64,000 nt of DNA from Batkoa obscura (taxonomy: Eukaryota; Entomophthoromycota; Entomophthoromycetes; Entomophthorales; Batkoaceae). The notes under the pieces were generated by a model, which was given only the letters and a program-made list of their open reading frames with translations, was not told where the DNA came from and ran no database searches. The stretch lies in assembly GCA_030770535.1 (NCBI GenBank), contig JASVEC010000015.1, positions 124,001 through 188,000 on the forward strand, given 5' to 3'. The translations under genes were made by a program, and so were the position numbers. This document shows, in pieces, positions 27,453 through 37,393 of this stretch. Numbering within the stretch: position 1 is the first letter of the stretch; the number at the start of each line of letters is the position of its first letter.

Positions 27453-28179
27453 TTTTCAGCGAAGGAGAATGACGTGTTGTGTGAATATCATGATTATAGA
27501 TTGTAATTGATTCATTGGGTCTGGAGATATGGCTAAATATGATATTTTACATATGGGGTTGTCTGAATTAGTTTCATTATTTTATCCAATTTAAATATTG
27601 TGTATTTTAGAAACTTAAAAATTCTATAAAATCAAATTTTTTATCAAAACAAAAGTACCCAGACACAGTTCTAAATCATTCTATTATAGTTTATACTATA
27701 AGTTAGCTGGATTTCTAATAGATCTTAAATACATATTCTTATAAAACTTTATTGAGAAATATTTATTATTGACTGCTTTATAACCAATATTTTAGATTTG
27801 TTACCAAATAAATAAACTACTTTAATGTTATGATTACATTATTAATATATTGTCAAGTTAATAGATGGTTGCATGGGAGCGAGTGGTTAGCCCCAAAACT
27901 ATGATTAACCATCCTTATATAGTACAAGTAATATAATATTAGTTTTTACATATTATTACAATTCTTTGTTCTTTGACTATTTATTAACTTAGCTATTAAT
28001 AACTTAAGCAATGTTAACATTTAATAATCTATTTCTATCATTTAACAAACTACTTACTTGCTTAGTAAATATCGAAAATTTTAAATTCTCTGTTATCTTC
28101 GTAAGGTAAGCTGGGATCGATCTTTTAATCCTTGTGTTTTCTATAGACTATATAACTCTAATAACAACGTACTTTATTG
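27453..28179. other. AT-rich island inside the viral block, left part
   Basis: Base composition drops back to that of the host. No coding signal is seen. With the next feature this makes a 2-kb island of host-like DNA between two viral genes, probably inserted after endogenisation. Confidence 0.5.
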
Positions 28180-29111
28180 CTATGTTTAATAAAGTGTAAA
28201 TACTTCTTAATAGCTTGCATCTCTATTATTATTTTTGTATTTTTGTTTCTCTCATACTTTTTAAAAATTATATCTGTTTTCCCATTATTAACAGTTGAGT
28301 TATTAATTTTATTATGTTCGCAAATAAAAGTCTCAAACCTTGAAATTAATTGATTGATATTTTCTATTTTATCTGATGCTTCAAAACTACTTTTCCATTT
28401 TGAAAGATTTCCAAAATACCCATCAACTATACTTTTTCCATGATGCTCAGCAAAAAATCAAGATCAATATTTAAACTACTGTTTATTTTGTGGATTTGTT
28501 TAAATATATAATGTAGAAACTCTTGGGATCTAAAATGATTTTATGTATCTGCCCATATATTGATTTTTGTAAACTTTTTAAATAAAAGCTCTGTAGAGAT
28601 CAAATCGATTAAACAATCCCCTGCATATGGAGGTGTTTTTTTGTGTTTAAGGATTCTACTAACAGTCTTCCCACTCAAATAGCGTTTAAAAAATGGAAAA
28701 ATAATGAAATTAAAAAATACATCCCCATATGCTGGGATCATGATTTAATATTTCAGATAAATAATGAAAGTAAACTTTGCCTATTGTTTTATCATCTTTT
28801 AAATATAATATACCAAAACCTAATACTGATATAGCTTGTTTATTATAATGATCTAAAGTTATTAAATCTGATCTTGTTCCTATTTCCATATTTTGTTTAA
28901 ATCTAAAATTATTATTATTATCGATAGTAAACTTTGTTAATATATCTTTTCTTTATTTTATTTTATTAGAAAATCTCATAAACCCTGGGTTGTTATAAGT
29001 AGCTGTTAAAATTGATGTAAATAAATTACAATGTTTATATTGTATATTCCTCCCTATTATATTGAAATTTTCAAAAATTCCATTTTGAAGTTTAGTTATG
29101 AAAGTTTGCAT
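28180..29111 (-). pseudogene. Decayed DNA-transposon (transposase-like) gene
   Basis: Read from 29111 on the minus strand: MQTFITKLQNGIFENFNIIG, LFTSILTATYNNPGFMRF, MEIGTRSDLITLDHYNKQAI and FGILYLKDDKTIGKVYFHYL. Then, on the far side of an inserted small element, come INIWADT, HFRSQEFLHYIF, FFAEHHGKSIVDGYFGNLSK and a lysine-rich tail. The pattern of an acidic residue in IWAD, then HHGKSIVDG, resembles the DDE-type transposases that carry an HGKxxxDG motif. Several stops and frameshifts break it, for example a stop after FSNKIK, a stop after IWADT and the element inserted at 28626-28729. The exact superfamily is not certain. Confidence 0.55.
28626..28729 (+). mobile_element. Small inverted-repeat element, copy 4, inside the transposase remnant
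   Basis: TATGGAGGTG at the left, CATCCCCATA at the right, core CTCAAATAGCGTTTAAAAAA. It splits the decayed transposase-like gene, so it arrived after that gene. The only copy inside the viral block, and it lies in the host-like island. Confidence 0.85.
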
Positions 29112-29449
29112 TTTATTTTTATTTCTATTTCAACAAAAAATAAAGTTAAATAACCATTTATATAATTATATAATTATATATTATATATTCATTAAATACT
29201 TAACAAAAGCAACATAAAATATATAGTTATAAAAATTGATTATTTAAGAAAAGGAGACAATCAAAATAAGTTTTAAATAAAGAGATTTAATTTTAGGCTT
29301 TTTAGATTTAACCGTCACTAAAGATGCAAATTTAAAAACTTAAAATTTGGATTAATTTCTAAGTAAATTTTGAAGCCAATTCGGACAATCCCATATTATG
29401 AATTGATAATTAATATAATTATAATATTGGTTCCTATCTTTGTTTAACA
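29112..29449. other. AT-rich island, right part
   Basis: No coding signal; includes a short run of TATAATTATATAATT-type repeats near 29160-29190. It ends where the GC-richer viral sequence resumes. Confidence 0.4.
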
Positions 29450-29908
29450 ATGCCTGAATATGTGATTATCTTCGACAATGATCTTATCAAAGATAATATA
29501 GAGAACATAAAACATATAATGCATTCCAATAACGATGTGGAATGTGATTTGGATGACGATTTAACCTATATAACCAACTTTATGTTTAACGATAAAGTCA
29601 TCACTGGATCAAACATAGAAGAGCTAACGGAGTCCATCAATATCGAAGTCACTAAAAAAATATCTGATATGGGAGTTTCTCATGGCCCATGGCACAATAA
29701 TGTGATTTACATAAACAAAGAATTGTATGATAAAGGCCTTGCAGAAGTTATGTCTTCTTACATTAATCAAAACAAAGAGAGAGTATATAGCAGGTTCAAG
29801 TGTGAATACAAAGACATATGGATCATTGTTTTTGATGATACAGCTCCTGCTGTCTTTATGTTTGAGCATGTTCGTGATGGTATGTTAGACACCACCGGTA
29901 TGAATTAG
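29450..29908 (+). CDS. Unknown 152-residue viral-block protein (frame whole)
   Basis: Open frame beginning MPEYVIIFDNDLIKDN, acidic and Asp/Asn-rich, with no signal peptide or membrane segment. I do not recognise a family. The stop codon overlaps the left arm of a perfect 20-bp inverted repeat that separates it from the convergent secreted-protein gene. That the frame is whole is consistent with a young insertion or a gene still under constraint. Confidence 0.6.
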   Translation: MPEYVIIFDNDLIKDNIENIKHIMHSNNDVECDLDDDLTYITNFMFNDKVITGSNIEELTESINIEVTKKISDMGVSHGPWHNNVIYINKELYDKGLAEVMSSYINQNKERVYSRFKCEYKDIWIIVFDDTAPAVFMFEHVRDGMLDTTGMN

Positions 29909-29974
29909 ATTAAAAAAGACTTCTGATCATAAATGAATAACTGTAACTCATAGTTCAGAAGTCTTTTTTAATCT
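29907..29974. terminator. Bidirectional hairpin terminator between convergent viral-block genes
   Basis: Left arm AGATTAAAAAAGACTTCTGA at 29907-29926 and right arm TCAGAAGTCTTTTTTAATCT at 29955-29974 are perfect complements (20 bp) around a 28-nt loop. It sits exactly between the stops of the 152-aa gene and the secreted-protein gene, so each transcript would end in the same TTAAAAAAGACTT signal and hairpin. Confidence 0.75.
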
Positions 29975-29982
29975 ATATTGTT

Positions 29983-30834
29983 CTAATAGTATCCATGGAT
30001 TAGCTGTCTATGGGGTAGAAAGATACCTTTCTCGGCACTATTAGCTGCGTTAGAGATAGCTGCGTTAAAGTTAGCTGCAGTGTTTGTTCCTCCAACATTG
30101 AAACTGTTATTGATCTCAAAGTACTTACAGCATCTGTTATTAAAATTGTTGTAGTTAGTGAAATCTGTATAAGCCCATCTAGGTAACCCTCTATACCTTT
30201 TTCCAGTGAAAGGATTATTTTGGTTCGCGAATACAGAGGCTGAAGGGTATCCTTGAATAGTTGCTATGCCATTACTGGCGCTTAGCGAAGGACATCTCCG
30301 CCCTGAATAATGCTCATACATTTTAGTAACTTTATGTCTTTGTCCTGCACTTCTATTCTCTCCCTTAGGAACACACATCGATGATCCAAATCCTACATTA
30401 TGTGTGCCTGCTGGTGGGAACTTATCGCAATCAGAACGCTCTCTTATAAGAAATACATTTGTTGGGTTTGCACCCCAGGTCTTACGTATATCGTGTCCGG
30501 GGTGATGACCACTAGAAAAACTACAGAAGTTGTTATCACCGCATCCTATATCATCGCGTCTAATGTCGACAGGTGTTTTAGCATTCGGTTGGAGTGCGAC
30601 ATCAGACTTTTCATCACCCTCCAGGATTATTCCATTGCCCCATGCATTGACATCTGGTACGCCCCGTCTTATCGCCAGTTCCCTTAATCTATTTATCCCG
30701 TTCTGGACATTGCATGACAGACGAGGGTAATTTGCATGAGGATAATATATATCAAAAGCTACGCTAGCGGGCCTTGCTTGTGAATTGAGACCTGAGAATA
30801 GAGTGAATGCAAATGCTAATGCAAGAGAATACAT
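29983..30834 (-). CDS. Secreted Cys-rich protein of unknown function in the viral block (frame whole)
   Basis: 283 residues. A clear signal peptide (MYSLALAFAFTLFSGLNSQA) is followed by a mature part with about ten cysteines (including DDIGCGDNNFCSFSSGHHPG, RSDCDKFP, SSMCVPKG, RRCPSL and NRCCKYFE), several Gly/Asn-rich stretches and no membrane anchor. It is divergent from the D5-like helicase (about 108 bp between starts) and convergent with the 152-aa gene through the shared hairpin. I do not recognise the family. It could be a virus-encoded secreted effector or a captured host gene. Lack of introns and composition like its neighbours favour long residence in the viral genome. Confidence 0.65.
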   Translation of the reverse strand: MYSLALAFAFTLFSGLNSQARPASVAFDIYYPHANYPRLSCNVQNGINRLRELAIRRGVPDVNAWGNGIILEGDEKSDVALQPNAKTPVDIRRDDIGCGDNNFCSFSSGHHPGHDIRKTWGANPTNVFLIRERSDCDKFPPAGTHNVGFGSSMCVPKGENRSAGQRHKVTKMYEHYSGRRCPSLSASNGIATIQGYPSASVFANQNNPFTGKRYRGLPRWAYTDFTNYNNFNNRCCKYFEINNSFNVGGTNTAANFNAAISNAANSAEKGIFLPHRQLIHGYY

Positions 30835-30942
30835 GATATTATATTCAGAAGAAGAGTAAAGTTTTCAATTATCTTTGGATTGTATTTTTGTTTTTTGGTG
30901 ATAATTGAAGATGTATGACTTTCACATAAATATTTAGTCTGT

Positions 30943-32214
30943 TTGATGAAGAAGAAATCAAAGAATAATATATCACCTGCATCCATATGCAAGAAGTTTG
31001 CACTTTCGATTGGTGGTACAATTAAATGTACCTCGTGTGAAAACAAGATCATTGCCTATGAGGAAGATGGTCTTTGGAAGTCTGAAGATGGCTATGTGAG
31101 GCTCAGCAAGACTTTGGATAGTTTCCTCGAGGAGAAGGATATCGATTATAGCATTCCTACGCGAAGTCAGATGATCATGTATTGTCACACACTTGTTTAT
31201 CACGATGAGTTCTTCGAGGATAATGAAGACTGTAAATACATAAGGCTTAAGTCTAAGGTGCTGGATCTTGGGAGTGGGAGGGTGATTGGCCCATCCCCTG
31301 AGCATCGTTCCCGTACATCGATGAACTTTGGCCCCGATCCTACGGTGCCAGAGATGGTGGAACAGTTGTTGGAAGAGTTGTTCCCAAACAAAGAGGTGCG
31401 TGAATACTTTGTAAGATACCTTGAATCCTGCCTTGAGCCATATAATCGTGACAAGATGATGTGTGTGTGGCTGGGGAATGGGAACAATGGCAGCTCGGTG
31501 ATGACGAAGATCGTTGAGAAGATATTCGGAGGATATCATGCTAAGCTTTCATCGAACATTCTCACGAAGAAGAAGAATGAGTCTGGTAATGCCACGCCAG
31601 AGGTTACTCTACTGGCTGATCCCCACTTTGCTGTTATCCAAGAACCAAATGCACATGAGATGATCAATCTTAGTACGTTAAAGGAGCTTACAGGGAATGA
31701 CTCCATCTATGTTCGTAAGTTATATAGTAATGCTGAGGATATTTGGATCAAGGCAAAGATCATCATGGTTATGAATGCACTTCCATTTATAGATTACGAT
31801 GATCCAGCGGCCAGGTCTAAGGTGTGCTGTATTCCGTTTCAGACCAAGGTCTTGCCCGAGAAGGAGATCGACGCTAGAAAGGGTATGTATGTTAGGAAAA
31901 TGAATATTTGGTTCGCTGATAAGATTAGTCATCTAGCGCCCAAGCTGTTACATAGGATCATTCAAGAGTATCCTGTGTATCGCAAAGAAGGGTTATTGGA
32001 CTCGGAGTTTATAAGAACTTATATTGATGGTTGTCTCTCCAAGTTTAATACGTTCGAGAACTATCTCAAACAGCATAGGGAGATGATGGGAGACTTAGAG
32101 ATGTTTAATAGTTATTCATCCTGGCTGCGTTATAAGTATCCGATGCTAAATTATAAGATATTGGATTATGAAGATACAATCTATAAGCTGAGGGCGATAA
32201 AGGGATCCTTTTAG
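30943..32214 (+). CDS. D5-like SF3 helicase of the viral block (frame whole)
   Basis: 423 residues. A D5_N-like region (ILDLGSG-type VLDLGSGRVIGPSPEHR, DPTVPEMVEQLLEELFP) is followed by an SF3 AAA+ ATPase: Walker A-like WLGNGNNGSSVMTKIVEKIF, Walker B-like HFAVIQEPN, and motif C/sensor region IIMVMNALPFIDYDDPAA with the arginine that follows (RSKVCCIPF). This is the replicative helicase of poxviruses, asfarviruses and other large DNA viruses. It is shorter than classical D5 and no primase domain is evident upstream. It ends 142 bp before the convergent DNA polymerase. Confidence 0.85.
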   Translation: MMKKKSKNNISPASICKKFALSIGGTIKCTSCENKIIAYEEDGLWKSEDGYVRLSKTLDSFLEEKDIDYSIPTRSQMIMYCHTLVYHDEFFEDNEDCKYIRLKSKVLDLGSGRVIGPSPEHRSRTSMNFGPDPTVPEMVEQLLEELFPNKEVREYFVRYLESCLEPYNRDKMMCVWLGNGNNGSSVMTKIVEKIFGGYHAKLSSNILTKKKNESGNATPEVTLLADPHFAVIQEPNAHEMINLSTLKELTGNDSIYVRKLYSNAEDIWIKAKIIMVMNALPFIDYDDPAARSKVCCIPFQTKVLPEKEIDARKGMYVRKMNIWFADKISHLAPKLLHRIIQEYPVYRKEGLLDSEFIRTYIDGCLSKFNTFENYLKQHREMMGDLEMFNSYSSWLRYKYPMLNYKILDYEDTIYKLRAIKGSF

Positions 32215-32326
32215 GATGGATCAAAGATAAAGATCAGATGGAATGGTTAAGTGTGATGTATCATATTTGACCATATCATATATAATACTTAACCATAATA
32301 AAAAAACATCATATTTGACCATAATA

Positions 32327-32344
32327 TATAAAAGACTTTTTAAT
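32327..32344. terminator. Putative 3'-end signal between convergent D5-like and polymerase genes
   Basis: TATAAAAGACTTTTTAAT contains the AAAAGACTT core on the plus strand and AAAAAGTCTTTTA on the minus strand, so it could serve both genes. Upstream is a direct repeat of ATCATATTTGACCATA (near 32260 and 32309). Confidence 0.45.
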
Positions 32345-32356
32345 AGAGTGATCTTA

Positions 32357-34385
32357 TCACATATTACCACCATCCACAGAACACATTTCTTGATATACTT
32401 TCTTAGGATACCTCTCCATATTGATGATAGATAATATCTCTGTCAATGGATTGATCTTCTTCTTCTGTATATAATACAGATAATTTATATCAGGTCTATT
32501 TCTATCATCGGATAGGAAGGCCTTCGTGCCCTACAACCTATCCTCAGACTTACATAAAGCATACTCAACCCTTTCGCCAGACGCTAAACGTACCTCTTCT
32601 TTAACATATACTGCATGTTGGTGTCAAGAGCATACTGGTCATTGATACTAGTGGAAACCAGAAGATGATCTTTATTCACCTTCCCCTGGAACATCTTTAC
32701 CATCCGATTCCTGACGTAAACCTTAATATGCTCCTTGGTCTTATCCTCCTTCATAAGCTCAAGCACCGTCTCATAAGTATCCCTTCGCTTCATTTCCACG
32801 CCCTTATACGTCACGCCATCGGTGTGGTAGGCAATGTACCGCTTCTTTGATAGTATAAATAGATTTGTGTATATGTTCTCGAACTTCAGCCTTATGGGAT
32901 CAATGAACAGCATCGACACATCATCAGCAATCTTCTTTGTCTCCTCTTTTATATTATTCACGTCATCCCTATCGGAGAAGTCAATGATGCATGAGTCTGT
33001 ATCTCCATGGTCAACCTTCCTCCCCACCGTGTTTTCAATGTACTCAACAGCATCACCGATGCATCGGCACCCTATGGCAGTGGCACAGGAAACACCTTCC
33101 ACAAAGTCCTTTGAAAGAAGCCCATAGATCGAGTTCGCGGCAATCTTGTAGCACCACTGCTTGGTATGGTTTGAACGATACTTGTTCCTCGTGCGGATGA
33201 GATCCATAACCAGCTCTGGTACCACACCCTTAGATCCCTTTCTGAAGTACATCTTTCCCCCATCCACATCGATACAGTGATATTCACTGACCTCAACTTC
33301 ACGTATACTCTCCCTATAGGCTGTGTAGCATATGTTATAAGCTATCATGATGGATGGGTACAAGGATGCAAAGTCAATGATAGAGTAGTTCTTATACACC
33401 CCCTTCCTTGGCTCAAGCACAAGACCTCCCTGGTACGGATCTTGTTTTCTCCTACGAGGCAGTTCATAGACAAAATCCTTCTCGTGGCACTTTGCATAGA
33501 GCAACGGTATAACCTTGTGTCTCTGTCCCCTGGTATGGACGTCCTGTATGGAGATGTTAAGCACCCTCGACATCTCAACCAGTGTTGTGATGATATCCAG
33601 CTTATCGATCAGCTTCTTCACAACCATCACATCCCTGATACAGTATTCTGTTATCCTGGCCATGTTGCCATCGCTCATATCAAACAAGCCCACATCCACC
33701 TTCCCCTCCCTAAGATAATGCTGTGATACATAATCAAGTGAGTATTTGGGGAGCTTGTATTCCTTCTTGATGAACTCCATCACATCCACATTCTGATACC
33801 CATCCAGGAGTACATGGCTATTGAATCCAATGGGGGCTGCGTGCACAGAAACTTCATCCTATCGTGAATGTATCTGTTATCAAAGCCTAACGTGTTATAA
33901 CCTGATACCAGAATAGGTCTTGCTTTATCCATCTCACTGAATGAGAAAGCTATCAGTCTCCTTTCATCCTTATCATTGAGCACAATGGGCTGGTGATCAC
34001 CTTCGCCATCAAACGCGACTAACACAATCAGTGTGATTCGATCTTCGGCACAGGTCGGGACAGGCATCCTCTTACGGTTCGATGAAAGCACCTCAATGTC
34101 ATAAATTACCGTCGGCAAAACTGGTATCGAATCATCTTCTACCCTGTTTCCCTGCCCATCGACACTGCAGCAGAAGGTGATCTTTCTCTCCATAAGGAAC
34201 TTCGTCACTGGATCGATGCTATCCTTCGACCTAGACGGGCTGTTCTCAACCATGCTATAAAAAAGAGATGGGTATGGGACACATAAAGACTTTCTATAGA
34301 CCCTCTTTGACCCTTGGTGAAACTCTCTTTTATACTCTATGTTATTATAGGTGAGTGATAATGTGTGACTATTTAAACCCTGCAT
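32357..34385 (-). pseudogene. Viral family B DNA polymerase, nearly complete but broken
   Basis: Exonuclease region: YDIEVLSSNRKRM (ExoI), VSGYNTLGFDNRYIHDR (ExoII). Polymerase region: GGLVLEPRKGVYKNY leading to DFASLYPSIMIAYNICY (motif A), YKIAANSIYGLLS (motif B), HGDTDSCIIDF (motif C), then a KKRYIAYHTDGVTYKGVEMK thumb and a C-terminal part with LASGERVEYALC and YLYYIQKKKINPL. The GGxVLEPxxG and DFASLYPSI signatures are those of nucleic-acid-primed polymerases (delta-like, poxvirus and asfarvirus types), not of the protein-primed Polinton or linear-plasmid enzymes. Only a few breaks are present. The ending GGNM is close to the D5-like gene's end. Confidence 0.88.
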
Positions 34386-34458
34386 ATAATCACCCCATTC
34401 TTATACTCCCAGTTATAAACAAACATCTATCTGATGCTATCACACCTTGAATTCCCTT

Positions 34459-35902
34459 CTATAAGATAAAACTATTAAGTTCGGTGATATTAATCAAGTT
34501 TAACACTTCACTGGGCACGTGGAAAATATTGTTCTGTATACCGTAATAATCACTGAATCCTTCTTGAGATAACCCCCTTGCTGGTATCTTCCTTATATTC
34601 CTATTCATCGCCGCTCTATCACCATAGATGACCGTAATATCATACTCTCTCCTTTTGATTTCCACAAGGATGTCATGAACATGATACACATCTATTTCAT
34701 CATCGGCCGTGTGAGAGGGGCTTAATCCTACACTCGAACTTCGATAGAGCGTTCTCTTCACTAACCAAGATACCGTTCACCTTAACAACCATCCAGTACA
34801 TCTTATCGTAACCAATGATATAATGATTCATGCAATCATTCGCGTCATTCTAGGATGGATAGATGCAAACGTTGTTGTGATCAAGTACATTGACATTGAC
34901 TCCCTTCATATGCTCATAAATATCCCTATACTTGATCAAATCATATCTTACATTGCGATTGATGACATTATACCTTACAATAGTTTTAATCACTTTATCA
35001 TTCCTGAAGAACTTGACCTTGGATCCCTCCTCCACAATGTCGTGGATGTAGTTGTACGTCGATGTTCCCTTAATGATGCTATGATCCTTTTCATAGCATG
35101 TTGGTATATATGGGTATTGGTGCATATTAGGTAAAGTGTTTAGTTTCATCCCTATAAACATCTTCGGGTTGTTGCATATGAACTTCCTTCCCACGTATGC
35201 AATGCCCTTGACCCGCACACCCACCCCTTGCGTGTAATACAACTGCTTATCTGATAGAATCTCAAAGTGGCTTACTGGCCTCTTAGTAACATCTCTGATC
35301 GCGCGTATGTATCCAACGTTGCGTGAATAGTCATTCACGAACAGATCATCCTTGATTGACATTGTCTCCATGATATAGTCCTTTGCCTTCTCCACCGAAT
35401 ACTTGTTCTTCACCCCCACCTTCACATAGGATCTATAATACTCAAGAACCCGTATGCCTGTGCTCCAATTGGTGAAGTGGATCTTGGAGTTCGTCTTTAC
35501 ATCCAAAACATAAGTCTCATACGTCTCCGCCTTAGACAGACATTCAATACGAATCTTATGTTGGTTGTATTCTTGATAAGCATGGCTGTTCTGTACAACT
35601 ATCTTGTTGAAAAACATTTCATTATCCACCACTCGCGTACTTAAATCATAACTAATGATGCATAATGCGTCGTTTGGTATTTTATCCGGTATCAGGGGAT
35701 GTATGATGTTCCATACATTCTCATCTCTGATACTAAACTTGGAACTTATCTTAGCATCATAGTTTATGAGAACATAATAACCCATCTCTTTCTTGTTAAT
35801 AAGCCCTATGGTATCATATAAGGTGTATATGTTTAGTTCCTTATGGTTATAATAGACTCTATTATAGCAACGTATAAAGTCGCGAAAGTAATCTTTGAGC
35901 AT
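34459..35902 (-). pseudogene. Unknown viral gene upstream of DNA polymerase
   Basis: The long first part (34850-35902, starting MLKDYFRDFIRCYNRVYY) is one open frame of 350 residues. Similar composition continues to about 34459 on the same strand, where a second piece ends ITELNSFIL. No signal peptide, membrane segment or known motif is seen. It is in line with the polymerase and may be cotranscribed with it. It may be a replication accessory protein, but this is only from position. Confidence 0.45.
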
Positions 35903-35974
35903 GATATATTATTCGCCTTATTTATCTTATATCTTCAATTACAGAGGGATAGGACCCATCGTTGCATTTGTTTT

Positions 35975-36661
35975 TTATGCTTCTCTTTTCTTCAGAGTCA
36001 TAAAGCTTGACTCTGGCTGCCCTGTTATCCGAGCCACTTCATTCAAAGTCACAAACCTTAGGTTCTCATAGAAGCACAAATACCCATCAACCATCGTTCT
36101 CATATCAAGCCCTTCTATATCATACCAATACGGTTCAACCTTCTCAATGATATCATCGACATCGATATTGTGTATATTGTATTTCCGCGATCTTACCTCA
36201 CGTATCAGCTTTATACCATTCAAGTTCATCCTCAGGCAATTATGGTAGAAGTCAACCACTTCATCCATATGCCTGCAGCTTCTTGTTGTATACGCCTTCC
36301 CCGATAGTTTGTTATAATACCCTATCGCCTTCTTTTTATTAATGCTTGTTTCTGTGGGAATGTGTTTTCCACAATACTTCGACCCTTGCTTATATCCGAA
36401 TGAACATCTCTTTCCCTTATTCAGTCCATAGACCAATGTAGCTTTGCATATATGTTGTACATCCACCTGTGTCTTCTCTACCTCAATCTCCTTCTCATAT
36501 AGCTGAATGTCCTTCTGCTCTATCTCCGCTTGCATCTCCTTTAGGTTCCTCGATAGCCTCTGATTGGCTTCCATAAGATCCTGTTTCTCCATAACCAGGT
36601 CACTTATCTCCTTTGTCCTGTCCTCCATCTCTTTAATATCACATCCACTACTTCCATTCAC
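35975..36661 (-). CDS. Coiled-coil protein with a small Cys/His zinc-binding motif (viral block, frame whole)
   Basis: 228 residues. Residues ~5-65 are a heptad-like charged coiled coil (ISDLVMEKQDLMEANQRLSR and on). A compact motif CKATLVYGLNKGKRCSFGYK with SKYCGKH follows, i.e. C-x(n)-GKRC-x(n)-YCxxH. This is like the small zinc modules often met in large DNA virus and phage proteins. The rest is Tyr/Asp-rich with a final helix-turn-like segment (FVTLNEVARITGQPESSF). The role is unknown; DNA binding is possible. Confidence 0.55.
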   Translation of the reverse strand: MNGSSGCDIKEMEDRTKEISDLVMEKQDLMEANQRLSRNLKEMQAEIEQKDIQLYEKEIEVEKTQVDVQHICKATLVYGLNKGKRCSFGYKQGSKYCGKHIPTETSINKKKAIGYYNKLSGKAYTTRSCRHMDEVVDFYHNCLRMNLNGIKLIREVRSRKYNIHNIDVDDIIEKVEPYWYDIEGLDMRTMVDGYLCFYENLRFVTLNEVARITGQPESSFMTLKKREA

Positions 36662-36694
36662 ACTCTTTATATCCTTTATCTTATCTATTCCAAT

Positions 36695-37339
36695 CTATTT
36701 ATTGAGAATGGCAAATGTAACGCAGTTAAGACATTTCTCTGTATTACTATTCTGACTCCATGTCCTGAATGTATTTGTGAGTATATCAAAGTTACCAGTG
36801 TATTTGGTCAGTGCTTCGAACACAGGCCTGGGTATATATTTGTCTTCACAGCTCTCTATGGCAATAGCATCATATCTGAATCTGATGCCTGGCGCTAGAT
36901 CAAGGATGTCCTTTATCGCTTCTTCCGCAGTAGTTTCATCCAACACTCGGCTGTTACTCACAATGATGTCAATTATTCTCTTTAGTAAAGTTTCATATGA
37001 CCTGTATTCGGATAGATCAATACGATCAAACCTATTCTAAGAGACCTTGAGGTTTGATGGTGACTTGAAAAGGTCTTTATAGAAACGTATTGCCATGGGA
37101 AAGGCCTTCTCATCCCTGATACCAAATGGAACTCTCTCGTATCTCATGATGGATCTCTTACCCTTCTGTTCATTCCGTGCTTTCATATATTCTTCTCCAA
37201 AGCTACCACAACAGAACGAAACCTCATCATCGTAATAGCTATATTCCTTATACATTTTGTTTATGACAAAACCATGATGAATGAACTCTTTAAGCCTCTC
37301 TTCGTAGGACTTTATTAAATAACTAATACCCTTCTTCAT
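36695..37339 (-). pseudogene. Unknown viral gene
   Basis: Two pieces in line on the minus strand: one from 37339 beginning MKKGISYLIKSYEERLKEFI and another ending about 36695 with CLNCVTFAILNK. Composition matches the block. No family is recognised. Confidence 0.4.
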
Positions 37340-37393
37340 GATGTTTTTATTTCTATTGATATATAAAAATCAACACTTAAATGCTTGAGTACA

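Noticed and set aside
27866-27912. Stretch resembling a tRNA D arm (GAGTGGTTAG)
   Set aside because: No T arm, acceptor stem or anticodon stem can be formed around it.
29907-29974. CRISPR-like or bacterial rho-independent terminator as evidence for bacterial DNA
   Set aside because: Single hairpin, no repeat-spacer array, and the surrounding genes are eukaryotic-virus types; best read as a viral 3'-end signal.
30973-31539. Minus-strand frame of 188 codons
   Set aside because: Antisense to the D5-like helicase, whose motifs are clear; composition explains the open frame.
33277-33726. Plus-strand frame of 149 codons
   Set aside because: Antisense shadow of the viral DNA polymerase.
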